Shown here: piece by piece, positions 1 to 13,050 of the stretch | Layout of the letters: each line of letters opens with the position of its first letter | Numbering within the stretch: position 1 is the stretch's first letter | NCBI GenBank assembly: GCA_011032825.1 | Contig: JAADJZ010000001.1 | Location: forward strand, 1,922,001-1,986,000 | DNA from: Massariosphaeria phaeospora | Taxonomy: Eukaryota > Ascomycota > Dothideomycetes > Pleosporales | Length of the DNA stretch: 64,000 bases | Direction of reading: 5' to 3' | Notes under the pieces: generated by a model | The model's input: only the letters and a program-made list of their open reading frames with translations | The model's database searches: none | Told to the model about the DNA's origin: nothing | Translations under genes and position numbers: made by a program

Positions 1-750
1 GTCGTCTTTTTCAGAACCATCTCCAAACGCCCTCTCGAGGAAGGCGAATGCATCAGCGAAAGCGACGATGATGTAGATACGAGTTGGGTCCAGGACAAAA
101 AAGCAGCCTGGGTCAACAATCTCCGCATACCCCAACCTGCCAGACGTTTTCTGGTTGGATACGATGATCATGTCCGAGCAGAACGACTAAAGACTGATTT
201 TCATCTGGCGGATGCACTTGTTCGGTTCTCCCGCACAAAAGGAACCTGGCTTTGGGAACAACAGGTCATTGCCGAGTTCCGGAAAAAGCTCGCTGAGCTG
301 CTGGAAGATGAGCTAATCTCCCAACAAATACACAATGCTTGTCTAAAAATTGTAGAAGATCAAGAGCCTACAAAATCCCCTGTCAACCGTAAAGGCAAAG
401 GCAAAACCAGAGACTTGGCCGATCCTGTCCTCAAACCGCCTGTGGACGGTGACGGTGACGTTGAGATGGGTGATGCAGACGCCCATGCACAGGATATTGG
501 GGAAACTCAACCCTCTGTCCCACCTCGCGATTTATGTCTTTGCGGGAAACACGCAGATGGGTCATCCAATCACAAACCTATCCTATACTGCCAGGACGAC
601 TACTGCATACGACATGCCTTCCACCTTGAATGCGTAATGCAGCAGTGGAAACCCGAGACAGAGCCCGACTGGAGAGCCGATACGTGGATCTGCAGGGAGT
701 GTGCATCAGAGTACGAGAAGCAAGCTAAAGGAGCAGCAGTTTCTTCATAA
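1..750 (+). CDS. suz12: Su(z)12-like Polycomb protein, C-terminal part (VEFS box + PHD-like finger)
   Basis: Frame 1 is open from the first base to a TAA at 748-750, so the window begins inside this gene and shows its last 249 residues. The first ~120 resemble a VEFS box: an acidic lead-in (SESDDDVDTSW), then FHLADALVRF and KGTWLWEQQVIAEF followed by charged helices. In Su(z)12 proteins this region binds the E(z) methyltransferase and is needed for PRC2 activity (H3K27 methylation, nucleus). A basic linker (KGKGK) leads to a PHD-like C4HC3 finger (coding about 529-714). Its likely ligands are the two Cys of LCLCG, the two of YCQDDYC, the His and Cys of FHLEC and the two of WICREC. Animal SUZ12 ends with the VEFS box and has no such finger. 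An unrelated PHD protein with a VEFS-like segment is the alternative. Confidence 0.72.
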   Translation, partial: VVFFRTISKRPLEEGECISESDDDVDTSWVQDKKAAWVNNLRIPQPARRFLVGYDDHVRAERLKTDFHLADALVRFSRTKGTWLWEQQVIAEFRKKLAELLEDELISQQIHNACLKIVEDQEPTKSPVNRKGKGKTRDLADPVLKPPVDGDGDVEMGDADAHAQDIGETQPSVPPRDLCLCGKHADGSSNHKPILYCQDDYCIRHAFHLECVMQQWKPETEPDWRADTWICRECASEYEKQAKGAAVSS

Positions 751-3700
751 GACATTTAGCTGGAATGACTGTTTCTGTCTCTGGTTATGCGTTTCAAGAA
801 TTACATCAGCAGGGCGTTAGCATGGTGTTTAATGATTGCGTCTGCCACATCTCCACGTCTTCCGAGCCGTGTCCAGCAACACCATCTCCAGAGCATACAC
901 ATTGCCCTGCTCCACCATCCTCATCATGTATCACGGCATTTCCCTTGTATTTCCCACATGCCCACGAGCGATTTCGATTGGTTTTCTATTTTCTGTTTCT
1001 GGCGGGCCGGTAATATGCACTATTCTCAGCCGAGTCGTTTTTGGACGAGGCTAAGAGAGGGGGGGAAAGGGGGGACGGCGGATACATAGTCTTAAGTCTC
1101 TGCATGAAGAATACCCAATTGTGTGCTGGAGTGCCGTTGTGTTGACGTGAGAAATTGCGAATGCTGTGTTGGAAATGGGAGGGTTTGAGTGTGCAACAGA
1201 GATTTTGGGGACTTGTGCTGTGGACGGGTGTACTTTACTTCGGGATAGGTTCTGCTGATCTGGTAGCCCATTTGTCGTGCCTCGTGTACCAGATACGCTG
1301 GGCTTTTGGAGAGTTGATATCGATGCCCCTGGACCGACCAGTGACCATTCTATGCTCGCGGTGTTTAGATGAGTAAGACTTACAGAGCAGTAACTACGAG
1401 ACGTATCTCCGAATGCCATTCGAGATAACTACTAGCAAACCTGCGCTAAAGCTATCAGCTGCGCAAAGCAGGTTATCAGTATTGTTGTTTAGGAAAAAGA
1501 TAACATTGCCGTTGTGTCGCACTCGCTTCGCTCACTACGAACTCATCAACAAACAACTGTATTAAGTATTTGCATCTGGGCAGTAAATCACCTTGTATCT
1601 TGTCTCAAACTCTTTCTCTCTGCGTGCTGTGCTGGGCTGGGCTGGCATCGTGAATTTGTTCGTTAGTAGAAGGGCTTCGACGATTTCGGAAGAGATTGAA
1701 CAGAGAAGTGTAATGAGGTTGGATTGGATGGAATGAGGTAGTGCGAATTTGGAAAAGATGACGCTAGTGTCAGGTTATAGTAGGTGGATGGGTAGGTAGA
1801 TTAGCTTTCGGTATGCGTAGTTATATGTTATTGTCTGCAGCAAAGATATAAACACTGTCGCAATGCTTAGCAGGCTAGAGTATGCTGTGTCTAATACGTA
1901 CGCTATCAAACTACTATAACGCTTCTTAGCTTTGTTTTTTGCTGTAACTTGTTCTGTTTCTAGACTATGCATAAGTAGGAAATAGATAGCTGACAAATTT
2001 CAGACGTGTAGTTGACCATAGATGATGGTAGCTGTTAGACAAGCAATATAGTAAAGATAGATTACAGGACAGGTTACATTCAGTGTGACAGACGATGCTA
2101 GAGAGAGGAAATTGAGCTGCGTAGGAAAAGTGCCAGTTATACTGTCCTAACATTTGTGAGTCTACGAGGGAAATACTGGAATTGCCTTGCTCTGTACGAA
2201 ATAGGCACGGCTGCGGCATTACTACTGACAGTCTAGTTAGGAGAGATTGGCAGAGTATTTTTCCAAGTCTAGAGAGGCTACAGTCGTTGGAAGAGAGTAG
2301 AGAAGCCGGGGGCACATGGAGCGGCATCAAGCACATCTCGACCGGTGGAGGCTGTGGACAACTACACTATTTGTCAGCGCCTGGAAGTAGAAGTCCATAA
2401 TACAATGAGAGAGGTAATGTCAACACCTTAGACGTCCTTCAAGTCAAGATGCAACCAAACAGGCGTAAGTCCAACATACCTTTCGAGTTCTTCCTCCACC
2501 AGCAAAACTCCACCGACTCCTCCTGGACAGCCTCGCTGAGACGGCTACATACTTGTAGACTGTAGTTATATTTGGCGTTGCGCGTAGCACGTTACCGGCG
2601 TTTTCGTACCGCGCGAGCAGGCGTTGTGTGCGCTTGAACGGCCTGCATGTGAACGTCCACAGGGTTTTTCGACGACGTCGTTCCGGCCGCCTGCATCTGC
2701 ACCGCATATACCACAGTGAGAAAATCTCCTGACTGACCACCAGCAACGGCATAAGGGACACAGAGATGTGATGCCCTCATTGGCCGACACGATCGTACAG
2801 AAAAATGTCTCAAGCGATGCGTGTCTGCTGCGGTGTGTTGACGTAGCACACTCTCTCTTACAAAGTCTCCGCCCTGCCTCACTCACCACCGCATACGAAC
2901 GTATCGCAGCCTCAAGAAGCCGCCGAGCACAAACAAGCAACAGCACCAATAGCGCACGCTCGTTCAGATCGAACGCTCATGCGGCAATCCAGTCGTCCCA
3001 GTCTGGTATACACGACTCCATCTGTACGCAAACGTCTTCAGCCACGATGCCACGACCTGCCCTCGCAAACCACACATCGGTTGGCTGTCCGCTGACTGCA
3101 CGCCGTCACACATGGGCGGCCGCGGGGCATCAAATGGAAGTTTCGAGCCGAGTTCCAGAACCCCGAAAGAAAAGTCTATGCGAGCGGACCTACGTCCCCA
3201 AGTACGTGATGTGATATAGGGAACGGCGATCATAACCTGCCGGAGATCGAGATGTGAACGCGAACTCGTGTTTGGGTCCCTAGCGAAGCGAGTGATGATG
3301 ATTGATCCGGAACTATCGTACCTTAATGCGCAATGTTTCGATTAGCTTAATTGCCAGTCCGAAGGAAGAAGGTGTTGTGCCTGAATCCCAATCATTTTGC
3401 GTCAATATGGACAATGCGAGAAAAGAGGGTCAGTCCGTTGGGCGCATAAATATCTCAGCCCATTTGCCGACTCGTACAAGCTGAGGATTTTCAGGCGGCA
3501 GAGCGCCGAAGTCCGGGTCAGTGGAGCTCAGATATTGCAGGCCCCAGACCGATTGCGCTTGACATGAGTATCGTATGCGATGTAGTCCCGATCCTTCCGT
3601 CTGCTTAAGTGCACTGTGTCCATTGGCGGTGTTAGTAGCTACAAGTCCTGTTACGACTAAATCTTACAGATGTATAGTTTCTTTAGCCGTGAAATCCAGG

Positions 3701-4887
3701 CTAAGTTGGTTGGACAGGAATGAGTTTGGGGATGGAGGGTTGGTCGATGCGTACATGCATGCGTCGTGCGTCTGCAGCTGCAGTAGAATATGCGATGCAC
3801 TTTGAGTTGTGAGCCGCAAGCGCCCGGCCCATTCGAGAAGGATTCCTTCCGTATGCATTTTGCCCTTTGTACGAGATTCCGATTGCAACTTCTTGGGGGT
3901 TTCGATGGCGCTTAGCTGCATAGTGCAGACACAGGTGGTGGAGAACGTGAGGGGTTGCGTGCGATCTGCACAGACCCCTGCGTAGAGGTCATGTGCCCAG
4001 AGAAGCAATAGTGATGCAAAGGTATTCATAGGTGAAACCAGACCCGTTCTTTGTGTCGCCCATAAGTCGTCTCGATCCCAAAATAGGGACACCAACCACC
4101 TCTTGCTTTCCATCCTCGCCAGCCTGCAGAAGTCGTAGAGAACGTTGATTGTACGACGGCTCGTTTCAGTGGATAGTAACATGCCAGTAGGGGATAGCTG
4201 TCATCTAATTGCTGGAATAGAGCAGATAGAACTAATCGCAAAAGTCTCACCCTTGCTGGTAGTGCTCAGCGAATATCGTAAGTTTATAGTACATTAACGT
4301 GCAGGAACGAACGGTGCAACATGGCACAGACGCTTGAGACGACTGGCTCAAGCAGGTCAGGTTTTTCGCAACAACATGCTTATTGGCCGTCGATGTGTTT
4401 ACTATAGATACTCTGCTAATAGGTGCTTTTGTACAAGGCCGTTAAAGCGCAGGAACTCGGAAAGTGAGACATTGGAAGCGGGACCGCATATTGTACATGG
4501 CAAGGAAATGCGTGAAGTAGCAAATGAATCAATGGTACAACGTGTCCAAAAGTCATAAGATAAAAATAAGACATTAGAGTAATGCGCTCGTCACGTCTCA
4601 ACTTCGTGGAAATGGTGAATTCAGTGAACTCAGAACGAGATTTTAGAAAGGAAAATTTTGGGAGCGAGTGTGAAAGAAAGTATTTTCCGAAGACAACGAC
4701 AAAGAGAGCATTCAGTTCGCAGAGATGTACTCGTAGGCATGCAACATAAATAGTGCAAATCATACCTCCATAAGATCCATAATGGTAATATGACAATATG
4801 ATCATCATGAGTGCGTGAAACAAGTCGTGGAAACGCTTTGAAAACACAATTACCACCGTTCGTGCTTTTGGGACGGAAAGGAACGCC
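751..4887. other. Gene-poor interval, no supported gene
   Basis: About 4.1 kb between two genes that converge on it. The longest open frames (2768-3214 on +, 3664-4182 and 4416-4949 on -) show no domain, signal peptide or family motif and have no clear splice partners. Parts (about 1.4-2.4 kb) are rich in TA dinucleotides, as in decayed repeats. A G-rich tract lies at 1058-1077. A 33-nt segment at 4255-4287 recurs near 60.6 kb. Confidence 0.6.
4255..4287. repeat. Dispersed 33-nt repeat, copy 1
   Basis: This segment (begins CTGGTAGTGCTCAGC, ends AAGTTTATA) matches 60592-60624 at 29 of 33 positions. Three of the four differences are transitions. It is probably a relic of a dispersed element, but the copies are too short to identify it. 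Confidence 0.45.
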
Positions 4888-5945
4888 TTATATGCCGACC
4901 GTGTCTTTAAATGAGCGAGGTGTTGCGGTCCGGGGCTGTGATTCTTCAACCCCTTCCATTCTTACTTCTTTTTCCTTTGGTTCTGTTGATGATGGGAGAG
5001 GTGCGGATATAGGGGTGAAAGTCGAGTATGCCTGGCTGCGGCTCTGATCTCCTGGTGTCGATCCGAAGGCTAGCGGTGATTCCATTTCATTGAGGACCCG
5101 CTGCGGCTTCTCCAGCTCGAGTGGTGTAGGTTTGGTTTTCCTCCTCTTCCCGGACGAGGATTCAGCGCCTCGCTCTGGCTGTATCTGCTGTTGCGGTGTG
5201 GTCGCTGTGCCCATGGTGGTCTGTACGGCGCCTGGAGGGGTTTGTATGGGCGGGCGCGGGTCTCCTGGTGGTGGCTCTGGCGCAGTCACCGACGTGCGCG
5301 CCTTCCTCGGCGGCGGATACACTTCTCCACGCGCTGCTGCCTGCTCCGCTCTTGCCTGCGCTTCCGCTTTCGTCGGACGGCCTCTTTTCTTTTTGTTCGC
5401 TGGCTCCCCCACGGGCGACATCTGGTAGGCTGGCCCTGCGCTCACGAATTCTCCGGGGTAGGAATGCGGCGGACGAGGTTGCAGCAGGCGACCAATTGGC
5501 GTCGATGTTTCAGGCTGGTGCGGGCGCTTCTTTGGTATATCTGGGCCGGGGTACATGATAGGAGCGGGCAGTTGAGGGCGCGGCCGATAATCTCCCCCTC
5601 CTCCTCCTCCTCCTCCTGGGTGCGTTGTGGCTAGGTCATGGAAGGCCATTTGGCAGGAACGGAGGGAGCGGCCTGCGTGCGAATGGCATGTTAGCACCCG
5701 ACTACACTGGCAATTAAACATGCCGTCTCAATTGAGCTCGCCAGCGTCTAGCTGGGCCAGCAGGCGCGAGGGCGGTGCCGAGTGGGGAAAGCGGGAGCGG
5801 GAGCGGGGATGCACATACCCTGAGGCAAGGCGATGTCGGTCCATCGAGGCTGGATGCTGGAGTCGCGAATGATGCTGTAGAGCACCTGGGCAGGGACGGG
5901 GGCGGCCTTGATGATCTCGGCGAGGAGATATACCTGCCATGGCAT
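4888..5945 (-). CDS. Myb-like / AT-hook nuclear protein
   Basis: Two-exon model: 5819-5945 and 4888-5672, joined across a 146-nt intron (donor GTATGT at 5818, GCTAAC branch, acceptor GCACGCAG). It encodes 303 residues. An in-frame stop lies just upstream of the ATG at 5945. Splicing restores one continuous block, WTDIALPQG + RSLRSCQMAFHDL (residues ~34-56). This resembles the third helix of a Myb/SANT-like repeat (W..IA..LP.GRS..SC). A Gly-rich run follows, then Pro-rich disordered sequence, a core AT-hook (KKRGRPTK, ~137-144), an Ala/Arg helix and a second basic patch (GKRRKTKP). The protein probably binds AT-rich DNA in the nucleus through the hook, with the Myb-like part as a second contact. 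The rest is low-complexity. I do not recognise a named orthologue. Confidence 0.72.
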
Positions 5946-8900
5946 ATGATCAGCTCACGATGGGGCGCTACTGGCTCGAGGACGACGCCAGTCAATAGCG
6001 GCACGTACCTTTTCGTGCTCTGCCCATGGTGGTTCCCGGGCAGGCTCCATGTCGTGTCTCTCGAAAGGTACCGGAGGGAGGAGGCCTCCAAAAAGTAGTC
6101 GCGGCGACTCGTAGGGGAATGCAACCAGACAAATTGAGCAATGAGCGATCACCAGGCCGTAAAGTAAGTGCAGATGCGCGCGCGTAGCTTGGACGGGGCA
6201 AGGAACAGGACAAACGAGAGTAGGGAAACGAAAGAGTAACGAGCGGAAGAAGGAGAGCATCAAGAGGACCTGCGGGCCGTCGTGGTCGTACTCATGCCAG
6301 CAGGCAGAGAAAGTTCAAAAGAGACTTTCCATGAGGCTGGTCGAAGAAGAAGAGAGGACGGGAGGCGGATGCGCAGACGTCTCCTAACAGGTGCAGCCCA
6401 TGCAATTTCAAGCAGCCGGATGTCTTGCAGCATTAGCTCGAGAAAATAATTATGGGACGTGAACAGACTCCAGACGGCCAATTATTGCCGCAGAGGCTGC
6501 CTCGACGCTGGGTGCGGGCTGCGGGCTGCAGCAGCTGCACGGCGGCCTCGCTGCTGGACGTGGAGCCCCGAGGCCCTACAGCTCCACCAGCTCCTGGCCA
6601 TCACTCCATCATGGGGAGCAGGAGCAGGAGCAGGCCGCCACCGCGACGCTGTCCGGGCAGAGAGCGCGGAGAGAGGCCCTGGCTGGCAGCGAACGCCCCA
6701 CGAGCAATCCGCGACCAATCGCCAACGGGCCCACCAACCTGATACATGCCAACGGTACAGCGACATTCTGGCTTATCGTATCGCCGTCACCCGTGTCGAT
6801 GCGCCAGCCGGGGGGCCGCGCCCTGGCGAGCTGAGACGCGCACCCTCCACCCTCGTCGTCGTCGACCCGGACACTTGTCGCAACTTGCCAGCTCTCTCTC
6901 TCTCTCTCTCTCTTTCTTCCTCCCGCGCGCTCAGCCTCCAGCGATGCCCAGTGACACCCATCACACCACGCCCACACAAAAGGGCTGGCAGCAGCAGCCG
7001 CAGGCAACCCAGCACGCAGCAGACAAGACCGTGGACAGGCCGGCATCGACCCCATCCCACGGGCGCGCACGACGGGTGGGCGGATGGCGGCGAACTGGTC
7101 CCCCGTGCCGGCCTGTTGTCCGCAGTCGGGCATTCCGTCATCAGTCATTCAGTTTAGTCGCAACGGGCGTGGCCGGCGGCACACTGAGCGCCCTCTCGAG
7201 CAAGACAAGAGGTCGCAGGTCGCAGCTGTGTAGCTCGAGGGCTGCTATTGCACGCTCTTATATAACCTTCACGAGCGAGCGAAATACCGTCGACCAGCGA
7301 AGTCCGCTGCCACGTAGCATATTCACCTGTATATCCCCCTCCACCATCCCCAGCGCGAGCCAACGAGGCCGCCAGCGGTGCGGTGCCGTTGCGCTATCCC
7401 CGGCATAGCAGCGCGCTGATATGCCAACCCGCTGCGATCTCGGCGCCTTTTGCGCTGCCGTCTCTAGCGGCTTGATCTGCTCTGGAGTCGGCGCTGTTGG
7501 ACGTTGGCCGCGTGCAAGCTGCAAGGCGCTCTGTTGCGCTATGGTTGCGCTATGGTTATAGGTAGACTGGCGGCCAAGGCTGCTGGCACACCACCGCCAG
7601 GAACGGTGCGACCGAGGCCTCAGTGCAGCGCGGTGGTGTGGAACGAGGTCACGAGGTCATCCGTGGACACTCCAGGGCTGCATCTAGATAAGCGGCGCTG
7701 CGGTAGCTCTAAACGGCAGGCCCGCGGCCACCAGGCCGCAACCTTATTTCTTAATCGATTGAGTCGCTGGAGCCGCTGCCATCTCTGTTGCCGTGCAACT
7801 CCAGCCCGCCTTCTGGAATCTGCCTACCCAGCTAGTCATGACCGTGTCCAAGATCATGTCACCGCGATCGTCTGTCCTCGAAACGACTGGCTCAACCATC
7901 CCGCCCTTTCCCCTGGGCTGCCGCCGCGCTATCGTAAGCGGACGTCTGGTGAGAAACCCGTGGTGCATGAAGCTAAAGCGCGAGTGGCTAAACCCTCTCT
8001 AACAGTTGTTTCCAACGCTCGTATCTTATCGGCATGGCTTTTGTTCTCCCACGCACCATTCCGTTTCATCGATGAGCCTGCTTAGATCTTGAAGCGCCAC
8101 TAGGTTGTGTTGCGTCGCTGTGCTCGATTTGCTGTCCGTTACTCTGACTTTTCACTGCGCACCCTCCAAGCGGCACAGTAGTCCCAATACCATGGCAGCA
8201 TCCACAAGCCTTCATCGACGGTGTGGGCGGCGCCTCCCGGCATTCGAAACGGTGGTATTCTTCGCCACACAAGGCCACTCGATTGGTGGACTTTTGGAGT
8301 GCAGTGGTAGTGAGCTGACATATGAAGTCCGAGCCAACATGCGCAAATCAAGCACCCCATACTCTACGCATTCTGCTTCACGGTCAGCAGAACCAAGTAA
8401 GCGGTTCGTCTGCAGGGGGCAGCAGCCTGCGTTCGACCACGTGGAGGGCGCTTTCACTCTGGTCAAATGATCATCCGCTTCTTGAGAGTCTTTACTATAG
8501 GCCAAGAATTTGCGCCCACGGTCACCTCGTATCCCCTCCGAACTAACAAGCGATGGATTGTTCGGGTTTCGACTGCGAAGTCGATTTGGCATCCTTGATG
8601 ATGTAGTTACGAAGCATGTTTTGCGCGCGCAAGCTTGCTTCGAGAGCTAAGAAGAGTTACGAGACTACGGAGTAAGCGGAGCTCTCTCAATGGTACGGAG
8701 TACAGCACACACCATCTTCCCCCGGAAAATGTAGAAGATCTGCTGCTACTGTCGTCGACCGGTGTTGATGGTTACTTCATGTTGAGGTAGCAAGCGCGTC
8801 AGCTCTGCCAAAACAATGCTTTCCTACAATACATGACCGTATCGAACATTCTTTCGACAGGATCCTGATTCCGGCTATGCCTGTCGCAGCTACGGAATAT

Positions 8901-9932
8901 GGCGAGAGTCTCTTTAGGTTTAGGTAACAGGTCAGTGGTCTTCTCGTATTACATTCCAGTCTATGACACTAACTGGCAGTAGGTAGAGATGTCATATGTG
9001 CCCGTGCAGTCATCTCTACAAAGTATAGTTTTGATAGATAAATCGGCTCCAGAACACACGAAACATAACGCTCGTCGCAGACGCTATGAAGACCTCCTGT
9101 ATCATATAGCACCAGGCTTTTTGCTAGAAGCTTGTGGGAAGGAGTCCCCGGTACATGCAGGTGGAAAACGCAGGAGTGGCACAGCCAGAGCTTCCTGTTT
9201 TGTAGTGTACGTCTACAATTTCGTAGCAATAACCGCGAAGGCGTTTCATGAATTGGTGTTGTTGACCTCTCGGCTGCTCAGAAATTCCACCGGCCGGGAG
9301 CCGAGATGGGGAAGCCCAGAGCCGCATCCCCAGTCCCCAGCACCTCCAGCTTGCTCCATCCGAAGTCGCCGCGTGCACCCTGTTGGCACACCTTTCACGC
9401 CGGATCGCTTTGTACTAATTCTCGAGACAGTAGGCTACCTGAGCCACCGCCTAGCAGTGTCGCCCCGCAGCACCTGCATCTGCAATACCTCCAGTCGCGT
9501 CGATTCGAGCTACCTAGGCACCTCTCATGTCGGACGCAGCCTCTACGAACGAACTGCCGACCTATTTCCGCACGCAGCATTCTCTGGCGCATGCAAACGC
9601 GACCGACGCGAGTGTACCATAGTTGCTAGGCTTCCGCGAGTTGGGGCCGTACGTGCCTTTTGGTGAATTTTGCCCCCGACCGAGAAGACGAGGGAAGGGC
9701 GCACCACAGCTGCTCATACATCTACCGCCCTTCTCCACTCGCGCACGAAGCTTAGAACAAAGTCTGGCACGTCTGCGGGAGCGCGGTGTAGAATGAGGTG
9801 GAGCGGGCCATGATTGTCGCGGTCGAGCTCCATAGCAGTCGGAACGTCGCTTAGCGTCCCTAGTCTTCAAAGTTCCTCTCTCGCCCACCTCCAGTCCGCC
9901 CACCCGCGCGCCCTGCCAACCCGTTACCCGCC
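5946..9932. other. GC-rich interval without convincing genes
   Basis: Four kb upstream of both flanking genes, which are transcribed away from it. Long overlapping open frames (6459-7157, 6746-7408, 7504-8085, 8989-9666 on +; 6609-7148 and 9562-10092 on -) are what high GC alone produces. None shows a domain, and several are antisense to one another. It contains a CT microsatellite at 6892-6913. It may act as an extended divergent regulatory region or carry non-coding RNAs, but I see nothing specific. Confidence 0.55.
6892..6913. repeat. (CT)n microsatellite
   Basis: Eleven uninterrupted CT units followed by a pyrimidine-rich tail (TTTCTTCCTCC). CT-rich tracts are common in fungal promoters and leaders. 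Confidence 0.9.
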
Positions 9933-12900
9933 ATGTCGGACAGCGATTCAGAGAAGAATACGGCCAGGCTCGAGCCTGAGTTGCGCGATATGAAGATCGA
10001 GGAAGGCGCGCCCTCAGCCGAGGCAGGTGAGAGTGCTGGCCCTGTAAGGGTGAAGGAGGAGGCCGTAGGACGCACGCCAACGCCCCCAGCAATACCGCCC
10101 AGGTTCAAGGCACCATCGGAATCGTCGGAATCACCGTCGCTAGGCAAACAGAACAGTTCCGGAACCTCATCGCCCGAGGGTGACGCTCTTGAAGAGGTCG
10201 TGGGCGGCGACATAACGCTCAAGATGGAACCAGGGAAGGCGCCTAAGCTGTCCCGCACAGCTTCGAAAAAGATCGTCTCGAGACCGCCACCGCTCTATCT
10301 TGACCTACCGGACTCTGTCGAAGACGCCAAAAAGACTTTTGACATCCTGCCCGAGTGTACCTACGCCAACAAATACCTCGGCACCACCGAACATGCCTTG
10401 GAGTGCGAGTGCTCCGAGGAGTGGGGTAGGTTCATCACCATTATCACCAGCACCTGCATATTTGCTTCAGCGCTGACATGAATCTTAGATCCCACCGAGA
10501 GGCTCAATCATGCCTGCGGCGAAGACTCCGACTGCATCAATCGTGCGACTAAAATGGAGTGTGTGAGTGACTGTGGGTGCGGAAGGGCCTGTCAGAACCA
10601 ACGCTTTCTCCGCAAGCAATACGCCGACGTGACAGTCATCAAGACCGATAAAAAGGGCTACGGGCTCCGCGCGAATTCCGAATTGAAGGCTGGTGACTTC
10701 GTCTTTGAGTATATCGGCGAGGTCATTGACGAACGCAATTTCCGACGGCGCATGATTCAGTACGATGAACAAGGTATCAAGCATTTCTACTTCATGTCGC
10801 TCACCAAAGGCGAGTTCGTGGATGCGACGAAGAAGGGAAATCTGGGTCGGTTTTGCAATCACTCCTGCAATCCCAACTGTTTCGTGGACAAGTGGGTGGT
10901 TGGCGACAAACTCCGCTTGGGCATTTTTGCCGAGCGGAAAATCAAGGCAGGCGAAGAGCTGGTCTTCAACTACAACGTCGACCGATACGGCGCAGATCCC
11001 CAACCTTGTTATTGCGGCGAGCCCAACTGCTCGGGGTTTATTGGCGGACGAACGCAGACCGACAATGCTACAAAGCTGTCACACGCTACAATCGAGGCTC
11101 TTGGTATCGACGATGGTGATGGCTGGAATACGGCTGTCGCGAAGAAGCCCCGCCGGAAGAAAGCAACCGAGGAGGACGAAGAGTATGTCAACGACCTTCA
11201 ACCGAAATCACTAGAGGCGAATGGAGTCGCAAAGGTCATGGCAGCCCTCAGACAGTGCACAGAGAAATGGATTGCGGTCAAGCTTCTAAGCCGAATACAG
11301 CAAAGTGATGATGACAAGCTTGGCCACCATGTCATCCGTATGCACGGCTACAATATACTGAAGACGACCATCACTACTTGGATAGACGATTTCAACGTTG
11401 TCTTGCAGGTTCTTGACCTTCTTCACAAGCTGCCGCGGATAACGCGAAACAAAATCCAAGACTCGAAGATCGAGGAACCTGTCGAAAAGTTGAAGAGCTG
11501 CGGCGATCAGCGTGTCGAGGAGTCGGCTGCGACCCTTCTTGAGGAGTGGAGCAAATTAGAAATTGGTTACAGAATACCCCGCATGAAGAGGGATCCGAAT
11601 TCCGGTACGCCTGCCCGAACGGAAAGCCATTTCGAGCGTCGAGAAAGAGGCCGGGAACGGTCAAGGTCGCGCTCAAAGTCGCCTGCTATCACAGCCCCGA
11701 AGGGACCCGCAGTAGCAGCTCCTACAGGTCCTCGCGGCTTCAATCCCCCCAGGAATCCCGGTTTCTTCAACGGCCCGCGCCCGCCTCGTGGCCCTCGGCC
11801 ACCACCTAATCCCCTCCCTCTTGGTTGGTTCCAAGCAACTTCAGACAATGGATCAACATATTACTACAACTCCACGGGGACCACACAGTGGCAGAAACCT
11901 ACGCTGCCAGCAAATCAGCCGCCCCCGCCTCCGCCGAAAGCGAAGTCAGATACGCAACTTCTCCAGGACATTATTTCCAGCATCACCCAAAACGTCACGC
12001 CATCCAATCATGCCTCTGCGTCTACCACACCCACGACTGCCACACAGGAACCTAAAGAGAAGAAGACGCGAAGTGAAAAGTGGAAGAGGTTGCCGCAAGA
12101 TAAACAGGAAAAGATCTACGAAGCTACGGTAATATCCTGCTACTCGATCTTTCATTCGAAATGCTGACCGTGAATAGCTTTCACCGCACGTGCTATCAGT
12201 AGCGACGCATTACCGCAAAAAGCTTGACAAGGATGATATCAAAAGATTGTCCAAGGAAGTACGTTACTCTATCATATAGCACCCGGCTTTGACTAACATG
12301 AATCAGGTGGCCAAGAAGTTAGTGAGAGGCGATTACAAGTCTGGACGTGTCAAGGATCCGACAGAGAAGTTGTCCTCCAAACACCAAAAGACGGTGAAGA
12401 ATTTCGTGAAAGACTTCATGGATAAAGCTGTCAAGAAGAAGGCAGACCGAGAGAAAGACAGAGCCGCCAAAGGTGGAAGAAAGTCCACGGAAGGAAGTGC
12501 CCTAGAAGCCGCAACTCCTACAACACCGCAAGGAGAGCCGAACTCTGGGGAGATGGATTTGGATGATGATCTTCTGGCTCTGAGCGATAACGAAGACCTG
12601 AGCACACATGGTGTGTCACCCACAGGTTCATTGACTGCGGAACTGAAGCGGAAGAGGGAAGAAGACGGCAATTTCGGATCGCCGAAAAGGTCAAGAACAG
12701 ATTCGATGCCATCTGCTGCTCCGCCGCCACCCCCGCCTCCTCCTCCAGCAGAAGACATGCCCCTCGATGCTGAGGACTCGGGTGTTACTCTTCTAGACGA
12801 TGGCTCGTTCTCTTCGTACTCGGGGGTAGCTGAAGTTACTGATAGCACAATGAGCTCGGCGGCACTGACAAGTTCAGTTACTGACCGAACGAAGCAGATG

Positions 12901-13050
12901 GGAAAGAGCACTGCTAGTCCGATGCAGCTGGCAACGCCCCCGACGAACGGATCGTACGAGCATGAAAGTGCTAGCAACAGTGGCGAAGGCGGAAGCACTG
13001 AAGAAAAAATGAGCATACTACCATCGACGGCAGTAGATGGCAGCTCATAA
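9933..13050 (+). CDS. set2: Set2 histone H3 lysine-36 methyltransferase
   Basis: Four exons: 9933-10425, 10489-12128, 12178-12258 and 12307-13050, all with canonical splice sites (CTAAC branch at 12293). They encode 985 residues. Domain order is diagnostic for Set2. An acidic N-terminal tail comes first, then an AWS Cys cluster (~150-205, CECSEEW...[10 protein letters not shown]) and the SET domain (~208-326: GYGLRA, NHSCNPN at 288-294, FNY at 324-326). Next are post-[13 protein letters not shown] (338-347), a helical region, an RS-rich linker, a WW domain (W611 and W632) and the SRI domain (~690-790), rebuilt only by removing the two short introns at 12129-12177 and 12259-12306. Set2 methylates H3K36 co-transcriptionally. 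The SRI domain binds the phosphorylated RNA polymerase II CTD. The tail has a polyproline run and a disordered Ser/Thr-rich end. All catalytic motifs look intact. Confidence 0.97.

Noticed and set aside
2768..4949. Frames at 2768-3214 (+), 3664-4182 (-) and 4416-4949 (-)
   Set aside because: No start context, domains or splice partners; consistent with random open stretches in non-coding DNA.
6459..8085. Long plus-strand frames of 190-230 codons in the GC-rich region
   Set aside because: They overlap each other and equally long antisense frames, are Arg/Ser/Pro-biased as expected from GC content, and show no domain or splice logic.
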